Below, one piece after another: positions 15,899 to 24,104 of a stretch of DNA of 32,371 bases. Positions within the stretch are counted from its first letter, which is position 1; each line of letters starts with the position of its first letter. The stretch lies in the NCBI GenBank assembly GCA_020628545.1, contig JAHDEX010000048.1, positions 1 to 32,371 on the forward strand. The letters are read 5' to 3'. The position numbers were made by a program, and so were the translations under genes. This DNA is from Paracoccaceae bacterium (lineage in GTDB: Bacteria > Pseudomonadota > Alphaproteobacteria > Rhodobacterales > Rhodobacteraceae). The notes beneath the pieces are model-generated. The model worked only from the letters and a program-made list of their open reading frames with translations, made no database searches and had not been told where the DNA came from.

Positions 15899-16080
15899 CC
15901 TTGACCCTGACACCGAACATCCCCGATCCCGATGGTTTTTACGATATGCTGCTTGCCGCCCATGAGGGGCTGAGCAAGGAAGACAGCGACGCCCTGAACG
16001 CGCGCCTGATCCTGATCCTTGCCAACCATATTGGTGACCGCGACGTCTTGCGCGCGGCCCTTGCGGCGGCGGCGGAGTAG
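15895..16080 (+). CDS. DUF2783 small protein, probable coupling partner of the monooxygenase
   Basis: A 61-residue, acidic, helical protein (IPDPDGFYDMLLAAHEGLS, then EDSDALNARLILILANHIGD) recognised as the DUF2783 family. Its ATG overlaps the monooxygenase stop, with AAGGAGAG upstream. The predicted mass of about 6.5 kDa fits the very small coupling protein (MhaB) reported as the second component of 3-hydroxyphenylacetate 6-hydroxylase in Pseudomonas putida. I infer the equivalence from size, position and pathway, not from alignment. Confidence 0.8.
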   Translation: MTLTLTPNIPDPDGFYDMLLAAHEGLSKEDSDALNARLILILANHIGDRDVLRAALAAAAE

Positions 16081-16210
16081 GGTGAGGCGCTCGTATTGAC
16101 CGCCCGGTGTCGCAAGGCCACTGTCCGGGAAAGGGGCCATCTTGTCGCCCCGCAACCAACACCGCGCGGCGCCGATTGAGACGGGTCGCGCCCTGCCACC
16201 GGAGACACCG

Positions 16211-17161
16211 ATGTCCGACACATATTTCCAACCCGTTTCCGGGTTTGGCCTGCCGCGGTTTGCGGGGGTGGCCACGTTCATGCGGTTGCCCCATGTGCCC
16301 CTGACCGACCCTAAGCTGAAAGATGTCACCATCGGCCTGATCGGCGTGCCGTGGGACGGCGGCACAACCAATCGGTCCGGCCCTCGCCACGGGCCGCGTC
16401 AGTTGCGGGATATGTCCACTATGATCCGGGCGCAAAATGGCGCCACAGGCGTGCGCCCGTTTGAGGCCGCCAATTGCGCGGACCTCGGCGACGTGGCCCC
16501 AAACCCCGCCGATCTGATGGACACGATGGAGCGGGTGACCTCCTTTTATGACACCGTGAGATCCGCCGGGATCCGCCCGCTGACGGCGGGTGGCGATCAT
16601 CTGACGTCGCTACCCGTGTTGCGCGCATTGGCCAAGGACGCACCGCTTGCGATGATCCATTTCGACAGCCACACCGATCTGTTTGACAGCTATTTTGGCG
16701 GCACGAAATACACTCATGGCACCCCGTTCCGCCGCGCGGTGGAGGAAGGTCTTCTGGATCCGAAGAAGGTGGTGCAGATCGGCATCCGTGGGTCGGCATA
16801 CGACAACGAAGACCGTGACTTTGCCAATGCCGTTGGTATCCGGGTCATTCCGATTGAAGAGTTTCATGCCCGCGGCGTTGACAGCGTGATGGCAGAGGCG
16901 CGCGAGATTGTGGGTAGGGCGGACACTTATGTCTCTTACGACATCGACTTTGTAGATCCGGCGTTTGCGCCCGGCACCGGCACGCCCGAGGTGGGCGGAC
17001 CGAATTCGTTCCAGGCCATTCAGGTGGTGCGGGCGCTGCAGGGCCTGCGTATCGCTGGCGCTGATCTTGTTGAAGTATCGCCCCCGTTTGATCCGAGCGG
17101 CGGCACCGCATTCTTAGGTGCCTCTATCATGTTCGAGCTACTTTGCGTGATGGCGGGGTAG
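16211..17161 (+). CDS. speB: Agmatinase-family ureohydrolase
   Basis: A 316-residue ureohydrolase with all manganese ligands: H130 in GGDHLTS, D152/H154/D156 in HFDSHTD, and D244/D246 in SYDIDFVDPAFAPGTGTPE. It hydrolyses a guanidino compound (agmatine to putrescine and urea, or guanidinobutyrate and related substrates). The ATG at 16211 is supported by GGAG 6 bases before it; an upstream TTG at 16142 has no support. It lies 130 bp after the DUF2783 gene, with no clear metabolic tie to the aromatic pathway. Confidence 0.85.
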   Translation: MSDTYFQPVSGFGLPRFAGVATFMRLPHVPLTDPKLKDVTIGLIGVPWDGGTTNRSGPRHGPRQLRDMSTMIRAQNGATGVRPFEAANCADLGDVAPNPADLMDTMERVTSFYDTVRSAGIRPLTAGGDHLTSLPVLRALAKDAPLAMIHFDSHTDLFDSYFGGTKYTHGTPFRRAVEEGLLDPKKVVQIGIRGSAYDNEDRDFANAVGIRVIPIEEFHARGVDSVMAEAREIVGRADTYVSYDIDFVDPAFAPGTGTPEVGGPNSFQAIQVVRALQGLRIAGADLVEVSPPFDPSGGTAFLGASIMFELLCVMAG

Positions 17162-17201
17162 TGGCACATCGGCATTTGTGTGGTCCCATTGTATGGCTGG
17201 A

Positions 17202-17207
17202 TATAAT
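17202..17207 (+). promoter_or_regulatory. Consensus -10 box in the agmatinase/kinase gap
   Basis: A perfect TATAAT. No good -35 stands at 17 bases (TTTGTG-like sequence lies about 20 bases upstream). It precedes a short hairpin (GACG-GTTT-CGTC, 17220-17231) and the small reading frame at 17273. Confidence 0.35.
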
Positions 17208-17272
17208 GCCAGACTGACAGACGGTTTCGTCACCCTAAGGACCGCCGCCGGACCTTGCAGCAGGAGACCCGA

Positions 17273-17356
17273 GTGACAACAATTTGTTGCACAGCCGCGA
17301 ATAAGATTGTCCTGGAGGTCGACTGGGACGCCCTGAATAACGCCGAGGTCGTCTGA
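17273..17356 (+). CDS. Possible 27-residue small protein or leader peptide
   Basis: A GTG start with AGGAG 6 bases upstream opens a 27-codon frame (it begins MTTICCTAANKI and ends in a run of acidic and hydrophobic residues, stop TGA at 17354). A TATAAT box lies 66 bases upstream. The start region contains the inverted repeat CAACAA-T-TTGTTG (17277-17289), which could sequester or mark the initiation site. No homologue is recognised and chance cannot be excluded. It ends just before the convergent kinase stop at 17361. Confidence 0.25.
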   Translation: MTTICCTAANKIVLEVDWDALNNAEVV

Positions 17357-17360
17357 TGCC

Positions 17361-19844
17361 CTAACGCAGCACTCTGAGAATACTCGCGTCAGTGACGGGT
17401 TTCTCTATGAAGTTCATGCCGTTTTCCGGTGTTCTATTGAGGGATGATTTGCCGCTGATCAGGATGCGATCCGCCTCGGGTAAGAGTTTTTGCGCACTCG
17501 CCAAAATGTCGATACCGCTCTGCCCTGTCCCAAGGTCGAAATCGCTCACCACCAATGCGAATTTTTCTGTCGCCATCGCCCGAAGCGCATCTTCGGCGGT
17601 CTTGCAGACCCTTGCACTGTAACCGAGGTTTTTCAGTGCCTGTTCCGCGACCTTTCGGTCCTGTGCGTTGTCATCCACCAAAAGGGCGCGCCGTCCGTTG
17701 GCGGTCTGAACCAATTCCGCAGGATGCTCAATAAGCGGGAGCGCGACCCTGATAGTTGTTCCCTTACCTTCTTGGCTGACAATCTCCAGCTTGCCACCGC
17801 TTTGGTTGATGAAGCCATAGACAATGGACAGTCCGAGCCCGGTTCCGCCGACGCTGGCCCTTGTCGTGAAGAACGGTTGGATGGCCTTTGTCTGAATGCT
17901 TTTCGACATTCCTGAACCCGTATCCACAACCGAGATCTCCGCGAAATCATTCGTCGTCTTTGTAAGCTCAATTCTGATTGTGCCCGCGGTTTCGATGGCA
18001 TGATTGCCATTCAAAACCAGATTGAAAATTGCGGATTCCAGTTGTCCGGGGTCGGCGCGCACAAGCAGCGGAACCTTTGCCGGGACGACCTCCAGGTCGA
18101 CACCAGGTTTCAACCCGATTTCGACCAGTTCGACCATGCCCTCGACCAGCGCGTTCAGATCAAAAACTTCGGGCGAAAGCGGTTGCTTGCGTGCAAAGGC
18201 CAGCAGGCGGTCTGTCAGTGACGCCCCGTAGTCCACTGCGTTTTCGATTGCATCGATGTTTTCCACGTCTTCCGGGATATCGTCCTTGAGAAGATGCGCA
18301 TGCGTCCGGATCGTCGACAGGATATTGGCGAAGTCGTGGGCTGTGTCTCCTGCGAGTTTGCCCAGAAGCTCGATCCGGTCGATTTGTTCGACACGTTCTG
18401 CGACGCGGCGTTGTTCGGTCACGTCCGAAACCAGCCAGACCCGACCTTCGTCTGGAAGCCGGCTCGCGCGAATTTCAATGATCTGGCCGTCTTCGCCGGT
18501 CAGCACAAGGTGACCGCGATGCGCGACGCTTAGCTTGGCCTCTGCGGCGGACTGACCGAATGATGAGGTCTGGAGCCACGCGACGAAGGACCCTTGCATG
18601 GTGTCGGTTGACAGAATTCGTTGAAACGCCGGGTTCGACGCGGTTACCTTGCCAGCCGGATCAGTGATCGCGATGCCGTCTGAGATATTGGCAAACACCT
18701 TTTCGAAAAGAGCGTTTCGCTGGTCCAGCAACTTATTGGACCGGTCAAGGCGGAGCGCATTTGCACGAAAGCTTCGGAATGACCGAAACAGATCGCCAAT
18801 TTCGTCATCGCCGCCGAGCCTGCGGGGCAAAACACTGCTGCGATCGCCCTTGGCGAGACGTACCATCGCTTCGGACACCCGCCCTACGTTGAAGGCCACA
18901 TAGCGCGACACGTAAAGTGCCGCGACAAGCGCGAGAGCGAGCGCGGCAAGACTAACACCCGCAACCGCGAACCGAGTAAATTGGATCGTGCTAGATGATG
19001 AGCTGCGTTCTTCGGTCAGGACGGCCTCGGCCTGCTTGGCGAAGTCGGAGGCCAGTTGATTGATCTGGTTGGCATCACGGCGGATGCGAAAGAGCGCATT
19101 TTGCGCATTGAGGTTGAGACCCAACTCTTCGCGCCGCAACTCGATCACGCCAGTTGCACCAAGCACCAACGCGTCGAGGTTTTGCAGATAAGCATTCTGC
19201 TCCGCAGTCTTTGGACTTTCGACCACCAGATGTCTCTGACGTTGGTAGTGACGTTGCTCTTCGCCGACCCCGATCAGATTGCTGGCATAGGCGGCATTCA
19301 GGGCATCGGCATTCATGCTTTGCAGCGTCCACCATGTCAGAAGTTGTTCGGTATCCGTGGTCTGATCTTCAATCCTCCGTGTCACCACCTCGCGCAGCGT
19401 GCTAAGATCGGCGACCCGCGCGCGCACCGAGGACTGGATCTGGTCGAGGGATTGGGACGCCTTCACGAGATCACGAATGCCGGATTCGATCTCATAGGTC
19501 AGATCAATTACGGCCGTGCGGTCCGCGTCCGCCGTGTCAGAGGTCGGCCACTCTCGTCGCACGCGCTCCAGCACATCGAGGAGCTTTTCGCCCTCCTGCT
19601 GAACAAGAAAATTCGAGCGTTGGTTGAGCAGATAGGGTGCAGTTGTCGCGAGATCCGAAGACCGCTTTGACAAGTCGATCGCCTGGGCAACCTGGGTCAA
19701 TGATTGCTGGTGCAGATCTTGCAGTCGGGCATCAACGCGCTGCAGCGCAATCCATGTCAGAGCGCTTATGCAGACAATCGCGAGAGACAACAGGCCAAGT
19801 GCCGCCCACAGTCGTCCGCGAACCGAGCGCGGCAAGAACGACAT
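17361..19844 (-). CDS. Hybrid sensor histidine kinase (TorS-like layout)
   Basis: An 827-residue inner-membrane kinase. Transmembrane helix 1 is about 12-33 (LWAALGLLSLAIVCISALTW). A long helical periplasmic sensor follows (about 34-285), then transmembrane helix 2 (VAGVSLAALALALVAALYV), HAMP, a PAS domain (VFANISDGIAITDPAGKV region) and the HisKA phosphoacceptor H503 in TAHDFANIL. The ATPase domain has N box NLVLNGNHAIE, G1 DTGSGMS and G2 GGTGLGLS. A C-terminal receiver domain has ALLVDDNAQD and acceptor D768 in VVSDFDLG, with the conserved Lys in EKPV. No Hpt domain is present, so the terminal receiver may act as a phosphate sink or use another phosphotransfer protein. The ATG at 19844 overlaps the regulator stop by one base (TGATG). 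Confidence 0.93.
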   Translation of the reverse strand: MSFLPRSVRGRLWAALGLLSLAIVCISALTWIALQRVDARLQDLHQQSLTQVAQAIDLSKRSSDLATTAPYLLNQRSNFLVQQEGEKLLDVLERVRREWPTSDTADADRTAVIDLTYEIESGIRDLVKASQSLDQIQSSVRARVADLSTLREVVTRRIEDQTTDTEQLLTWWTLQSMNADALNAAYASNLIGVGEEQRHYQRQRHLVVESPKTAEQNAYLQNLDALVLGATGVIELRREELGLNLNAQNALFRIRRDANQINQLASDFAKQAEAVLTEERSSSSSTIQFTRFAVAGVSLAALALALVAALYVSRYVAFNVGRVSEAMVRLAKGDRSSVLPRRLGGDDEIGDLFRSFRSFRANALRLDRSNKLLDQRNALFEKVFANISDGIAITDPAGKVTASNPAFQRILSTDTMQGSFVAWLQTSSFGQSAAEAKLSVAHRGHLVLTGEDGQIIEIRASRLPDEGRVWLVSDVTEQRRVAERVEQIDRIELLGKLAGDTAHDFANILSTIRTHAHLLKDDIPEDVENIDAIENAVDYGASLTDRLLAFARKQPLSPEVFDLNALVEGMVELVEIGLKPGVDLEVVPAKVPLLVRADPGQLESAIFNLVLNGNHAIETAGTIRIELTKTTNDFAEISVVDTGSGMSKSIQTKAIQPFFTTRASVGGTGLGLSIVYGFINQSGGKLEIVSQEGKGTTIRVALPLIEHPAELVQTANGRRALLVDDNAQDRKVAEQALKNLGYSARVCKTAEDALRAMATEKFALVVSDFDLGTGQSGIDILASAQKLLPEADRILISGKSSLNRTPENGMNFIEKPVTDASILRVLR

Positions 19845-20569
19845 CACTGCGCGACCCGCATGGCGTTGGTGATGAAGATGTATCCTTGTCCACGCCGGGT
19901 TTGCAGGTGGACGGGCTTGGAGGGGTTTTCTTCGATCTTGCGACGCAACCGCAGGATCAAGACGTCGACGGTTCGGTCAACGTATTTGGTCAGGTCGTTG
20001 CCAAGTTCGGCCAGCAATTCGACGCGCGGGATAACCTCGTCCGGGCGGCTCAGGAAATATTCAAGCAACCGGTACTCGGCATTCGTCAGGGGGATTTCCT
20101 CTTCTTTATCGTCAAAGAGAATGCGTTGTTTCTGGTCCACCGTAAGTCGACCGAATTGCATTTTAGAGTGCACGTCATGGCCGAAGGCTGGATTGAGCGC
20201 TTTGCCATAGCGTCTGAGCACCGCCCGAATGCGGGCGACCAGTTCGCGCGGATTGAACGGTTTCAGCACATAGTCATCGGCGCCGACTTCGAGGCCGACG
20301 ATCTTGTCGGTGTCATCGCCCCGCCCGGTCAGCATGACAATTGGCAGATCGCTGGTGCGCCGGATATCCATGGCAAGCGTCAAGCCGCTCTCATCGTTCA
20401 ATTGCAAGTCAATCAGGACAAGATCCAAAGGCGTCGCATCCTCAGATGCACGATACTCGGCAATTGAAGCCATAGGCACGGGATCGAATTGATTTTCAGC
20501 CAACAACGCGACAAGCGCCTCGCGCACAGGCGCTTCATCATCCACTATTCCAATCTTTGGCCGCGACAC
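19844..20569 (-). CDS. OmpR-family response regulator
   Basis: A 241-residue two-domain regulator. The receiver (1-120) has acidic pair D10/D11, phosphoacceptor D54 (VLIDLQLND), T81 (MLTGRG) and K103 (VLKPF). The C-terminal winged helix (about 135-235) has LTNAEYRLLEYFLSRP, VDVLILRLRRKIEENP and TRRGQGYIF. It starts with GTG at 20569, supported by AAGGAGG 8 bases upstream. It is transcribed first, with the kinase second, and is divergent from the ABC importer, whose promoter region is its most likely target. Confidence 0.94.
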   Translation of the reverse strand: MSRPKIGIVDDEAPVREALVALLAENQFDPVPMASIAEYRASEDATPLDLVLIDLQLNDESGLTLAMDIRRTSDLPIVMLTGRGDDTDKIVGLEVGADDYVLKPFNPRELVARIRAVLRRYGKALNPAFGHDVHSKMQFGRLTVDQKQRILFDDKEEEIPLTNAEYRLLEYFLSRPDEVIPRVELLAELGNDLTKYVDRTVDVLILRLRRKIEENPSKPVHLQTRRGQGYIFITNAMRVAQ

Positions 20570-20808
20570 AGGCGATCCTCCTTCGCGGCCTAGCTATAAC
20601 ACCATGAACGCGGCCGCGTCGCAGGCTCATTTATTTCGAATGTTACAATTTCTCGTCCCCCTCGTAATTCTGTTAACGCGATTGGAGCCCACTTGTAGCT
20701 TTGTTCATGGAGCTTCAGTGTCGCGACACTAGTCCAGCTCTTAGGAAAGAAGATGCATCTGGGCGCGGAGGAGCGCTTGGCGTGCAGCAACTCTAAGGGA
20801 GGAAAAGA
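20570..20808. promoter_or_regulatory. Divergent control region between regulator and AfuA-like gene
   Basis: The 239-base gap contains TTACAATTTCTCG (20643-20655), GTAATTCTGTTAAC (20664-20677) and a perfect 14-base palindrome AGTGTCGCGACACT (20717-20730). The first two elements recur, in a different arrangement, before the pseudo-receiver gene (25881-25904) and are candidate response-regulator sites. Strong ribosome sites flank both ends (AAGGAGG for the regulator, GGGAGG for the binding protein). Confidence 0.55.
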
Positions 20809-21828
20809 ATGAAAAGACTTGGTTTGATTTCCGCGGCCGCGATGTTTGCGTCCGGTGCGGCGATGGCAGACGAATTGAGCGTCGTCTGCAGCGCCGAGCA
20901 GGACTGGTGCGATCTGATGGTTGCCGCCTTCGAGGCCGAGAACCCCGACATCGATGTTCTGATGGTGCGCAAATCGACGGGCGAGACGCTAGCGCAGGTG
21001 CGCGCCGAAGCCGGAAACCCGAAGATAGACGTTTGGTGGGGCGGCACCGGTGACCCGCACCTGATCGCTGCCGAAGAAGGCTTGTCGCAATCATCTGATG
21101 TGGACACGAGCGAACTGTTGGGTTGGGCGCAAAACATGGCGCAAATCTCTGACGGTCGCACAGTCGGGATTTATGCGGGTGCGTTGGGCATCGCCTACAA
21201 CGCCGACATCCTGTCCGAGAAGGGCATTGCTCCGCCGGAATGCTGGGGCGACCTTGAAGACCCCCGTTTTGTTGGCGAGATCCAGGTCGCCAATCCAAAC
21301 AGTTCTGGCACAGCATACACCGAGCTTGCGACATTCGTTCAGTTGTTTGGTGAAGACGAAGCCATGACCAAGCTTGCGGCAGTGGGTCAGAATGTGAACT
21401 CCTACACGAAATCGGGTTCCGCGCCGTCGAAAGCCGCCGCGCGGGGTGAGACGGGCGTTTCCATCGGCTTCATGCACGACATGGTGAAACTTGCATCACA
21501 AGGGTTCCCGCTGAAGATCGTCGCACCTTGCGAAGGGACGGGATACGAGGTGGGTGCCGTCTCCATCATCGAAGGTGCCCGCAACTTCGAAGGAGCAAAG
21601 AAATGGGTGGAATTCTCGCTCCGCGCTGACATTCAGTCCCGCGCACCGGAGGTCGGCGCGTTCCAGGTCCCGTCGAACTCGAATGCCCAGGTTGCGCCGG
21701 AATCGCCAGATTTGGCGTCTATCAAGCTGATCGACTACGACTTCGCGACATACGGCTCCAGTGAGACCCGCGAGCGTCTCTTGGCACGCTGGGATGCCGA
21801 AGTCGGTGATCCGAACCCCGAGCAATAA
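20809..21828 (+). CDS. Periplasmic binding protein of an AfuA-like (hexose-phosphate/iron family) ABC importer
   Basis: A 339-residue precursor with a Sec signal peptide (MKRLGLISAAAMFASGAAMA, cleavage near 20/21). It belongs to the family often annotated as Fe3+-binding, but lacks the tyrosine pair expected for ferric binding near the C terminus. Instead it has the AfuA pattern: DVWWGGTGDPHLIAAEEGL (74-92), ANPNSSGTAYTELAT (161-175), GFMHD (H223, D224) and CEGTGYE (E247). The His-Asp and Glu spacing equals that of the sugar-phosphate-contacting residues I recall for AfuA (205/206 and 229). The likely ligand is therefore a phosphorylated sugar rather than iron. Ribosome site GGGAGG is present. 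A hairpin follows the gene. Confidence 0.85.
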   Translation: MKRLGLISAAAMFASGAAMADELSVVCSAEQDWCDLMVAAFEAENPDIDVLMVRKSTGETLAQVRAEAGNPKIDVWWGGTGDPHLIAAEEGLSQSSDVDTSELLGWAQNMAQISDGRTVGIYAGALGIAYNADILSEKGIAPPECWGDLEDPRFVGEIQVANPNSSGTAYTELATFVQLFGEDEAMTKLAAVGQNVNSYTKSGSAPSKAAARGETGVSIGFMHDMVKLASQGFPLKIVAPCEGTGYEVGAVSIIEGARNFEGAKKWVEFSLRADIQSRAPEVGAFQVPSNSNAQVAPESPDLASIKLIDYDFATYGSSETRERLLARWDAEVGDPNPEQ

Positions 21829-21872
21829 CTTCCTCCCTGTCACTTAACTGACGTCGAGCAGTTGAGCGACCC

Positions 21873-21905
21873 GGATGTCCCGCCTTGGCGGGGCATCCCC
21901 TTTAT
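21873..21905 (+). terminator. Intra-operon hairpin (attenuator or transcript stabiliser)
   Basis: GGATGTCCCGCC (21873-21884) pairs with GGCGGGGCATCC (21887-21898) with one G-U pair, followed by CCTTTATT. It lies between the binding-protein and permease genes, where such hairpins commonly keep binding-protein mRNA in excess over the membrane components. Confidence 0.7.
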
Positions 21906-21922
21906 TCGCGTGGACAAATGAC

Positions 21923-24094
21923 ATGAAAAAGACAGTCCTGATCTGGCTGGCCATCGGCCTTGCCAGTTTCGCCCTTCTGCCGTGGCACATGACCGATGAT
22001 GGGCTTCTGGATTTCAAGTGGATCTCCGACGGCGTAGCGTCAACCGGTCTCCTCAGCACGTTGGCGGGGCAGTGGTGGCTTGCGCCGGTGGGTTTCGCAC
22101 TTGTCGGCGCGCTGATCGTGCAGCTTGCCGTATCGGAGCCGGTCAGTCGGGCGCGATGGACCCTCGGCATTGCGGGGGCCGGGCTTGCAGCGATCGCGTT
22201 GCAAGGTCTGATCATCGTGCGCGCCGGGCCGCGTGTCCTTGAAAGCCTGTTTGCCGGAGAGATGGTCACGGCCGGGCAACCCGGCATGGGCGCGGGCGCA
22301 GGGCTTTGCGCGCTGGCGCTGCTGTTCGCCGCGACCATCTCCGTGTCGCAGTCCGGCAAAGGCCAGGGAGACGCTTTCGTCATCAGCACCATCGGGTTGA
22401 TCGTGGCGCTGGTGGCGATCTTCGTCTTCTTTCCCGTCGTCCACATTCTTGTCAGGGCGTTTGAGGTGGACGGCGGATATTCACTGTCAGAGTTCTTTCC
22501 GCGTTTCTTCAGCAGCGACATCTGGGGGCTGGGCTGCCTTTACGGGCAACGATCCTGCGGTGTCGGGATTAATTCGCTTTTCCTTGCCATCATGACAGGT
22601 GCGGGCACGACGCTCTTGGGCTTGTCTTTCGCGTTGATCTTCACACGCACAGACTTCCGCGCGAAAAAGCTGCTTCGGGTCCTGACGGTCCTGCCCATCA
22701 TCACGCCGCCATTCGTCATCGGCCTCGCGCTGATCCTTCTCTTCGGGCGAGCCGGCACGGTGACCGAGTTCTTCGCCGACCTTTTTGGTTGGGAGCAAAC
22801 CCGGTGGCTTTACGGTTTCTGGGGCATCTACTTTGCGCAGCTTCTGTCCTTCACCCCCATCGCATTCCTCGTTCTGATCGGTGTCGTTCAAGGCGTCAGC
22901 CCGTCGATGGAGGAAGCCTCCCAGACGCTTGACGCCGATCGCTGGCAAACGTTCCGCTATGTGTCGCTGCCACTGATGCGCCCGGGTCTCGCCAATGCAT
23001 TCCTTCTGGGCTTCATCGAAAGCCTCGCGGATTTTGGCAATCCCTTGGTTTTGGGCAGCGGCTACAACGTTCTGTCGACGGACATTTATTTTGCCATCGT
23101 GGGGGCGGTCGCCGACCCGGCGAAGGCAGCGATCTTGGCAATTGCACTTCTGACGCTGACACTTTCCGCTTTCATGGCGCAGCGGATCTGGTTGGGCAAG
23201 AAATCCTACGCCACGATCACGGGCAAGGCTGACAGCGGGCAGAATGCTGCTCTCAACCCAGTCCTGAAATGGGTATGCTACGGAACGGCGCTGCCATGGG
23301 CCGCCCTGACCGTCATCGTTTACTCAATGATCATCTTTGGCAGCTTCGTGAAGCTCTGGGGCTATGATCACAGCTTCACCTGGGATCACTATATCCGCGC
23401 GTTCGGCATCGACTTCACAAGCGGTCGTCTGTCGGGTGTCGCCTGGGACAGCTATTTCACGACGCTGACAATTTCCTCTGTCGCGGCGCCTTTGACAGCT
23501 TTGGTCGGGCTTTCAACAGCGTATCTTCTGGTGCGGCAGAAATTCGTCGGCAAGGATGCGTTCGAGTTCTCAACGATGCTGAGCTTCGCCATTCCCGGAA
23601 CGGTCATCGGCGTCAGCTACATCATGGCCTTCAACTTCCCGCCCATCGAACTGACGGGCACCTCGATCATCCTGATCATCGTCTTTGTCTTCCGCAACAT
23701 GCCGGTTGGTGTGCGCGGCGGCATCGCGGCGATGAGCCAGTTGGACAAGAGCCTTGATGAAGCCTCGATCACCCTGGGCGCAAACAGCTTCACAACCGTG
23801 CGCCGCGTGATCCTTCCGCTTATGGGGCCAGCGATTCTGGCGGCCCTGACCTATAGTTTCGTCCGGGCGATCACCTCCGTGAGCGCTGTGATCTTTTTGG
23901 TCAGTGCCAAACACAATATGGCGACATCCTTCATCGTGGGTCGTGTGGAAAACGGCGAGTTCGGCCTCGCCATCGCCTATTCGGCCGTTCTCATCATCAC
24001 GATGCTGGCTGCCATCCTTCTTCTACAACTTTTGGTCGGAACACGGCGTTTGCGCCGCTCTGACCGCGTTCAACAGGTCGCCAAGGTGGCGTGA
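21923..24094 (+). CDS. ABC importer permease, two fused membrane modules (AfuB-like)
   Basis: A 723-residue polytopic protein formed of two BPD_transp modules in tandem, so one polypeptide replaces a permease dimer. ATPase-coupling EAA loops lie at about 329-361 (EEASQTLDADRWQTFRYVSL) and 611-640 (DEASITLGANSFTTVRRVIL). The N-terminal region (1-180) adds several hydrophobic segments before the first module (GVGINSLFLAIMTGAGTTLL). Fused permeases of this size occur in the AfuB/FbpB group. ATG at 21923 is chosen because it starts a normal membrane segment; an upstream GTG at 21875 would place the start inside the hairpin. Confidence 0.9.
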   Translation: MKKTVLIWLAIGLASFALLPWHMTDDGLLDFKWISDGVASTGLLSTLAGQWWLAPVGFALVGALIVQLAVSEPVSRARWTLGIAGAGLAAIALQGLIIVRAGPRVLESLFAGEMVTAGQPGMGAGAGLCALALLFAATISVSQSGKGQGDAFVISTIGLIVALVAIFVFFPVVHILVRAFEVDGGYSLSEFFPRFFSSDIWGLGCLYGQRSCGVGINSLFLAIMTGAGTTLLGLSFALIFTRTDFRAKKLLRVLTVLPIITPPFVIGLALILLFGRAGTVTEFFADLFGWEQTRWLYGFWGIYFAQLLSFTPIAFLVLIGVVQGVSPSMEEASQTLDADRWQTFRYVSLPLMRPGLANAFLLGFIESLADFGNPLVLGSGYNVLSTDIYFAIVGAVADPAKAAILAIALLTLTLSAFMAQRIWLGKKSYATITGKADSGQNAALNPVLKWVCYGTALPWAALTVIVYSMIIFGSFVKLWGYDHSFTWDHYIRAFGIDFTSGRLSGVAWDSYFTTLTISSVAAPLTALVGLSTAYLLVRQKFVGKDAFEFSTMLSFAIPGTVIGVSYIMAFNFPPIELTGTSIILIIVFVFRNMPVGVRGGIAAMSQLDKSLDEASITLGANSFTTVRRVILPLMGPAILAALTYSFVRAITSVSAVIFLVSAKHNMATSFIVGRVENGEFGLAIAYSAVLIITMLAAILLLQLLVGTRRLRRSDRVQQVAKVA

Positions 24095-24104
24095 GGTAAG
24101 AGAT

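Noticed and set aside
16142..16210. Longer agmatinase from TTG 16142
   Set aside because: The extra 23 residues are not family-like, and GGAG precedes the ATG at 16211.
20809..21828. Calling the binding protein an iron transporter component
   Set aside because: The family label fits by descent, but the residues seen match the sugar-phosphate-binding AfuA pattern better than ferric-binding tyrosine sites.
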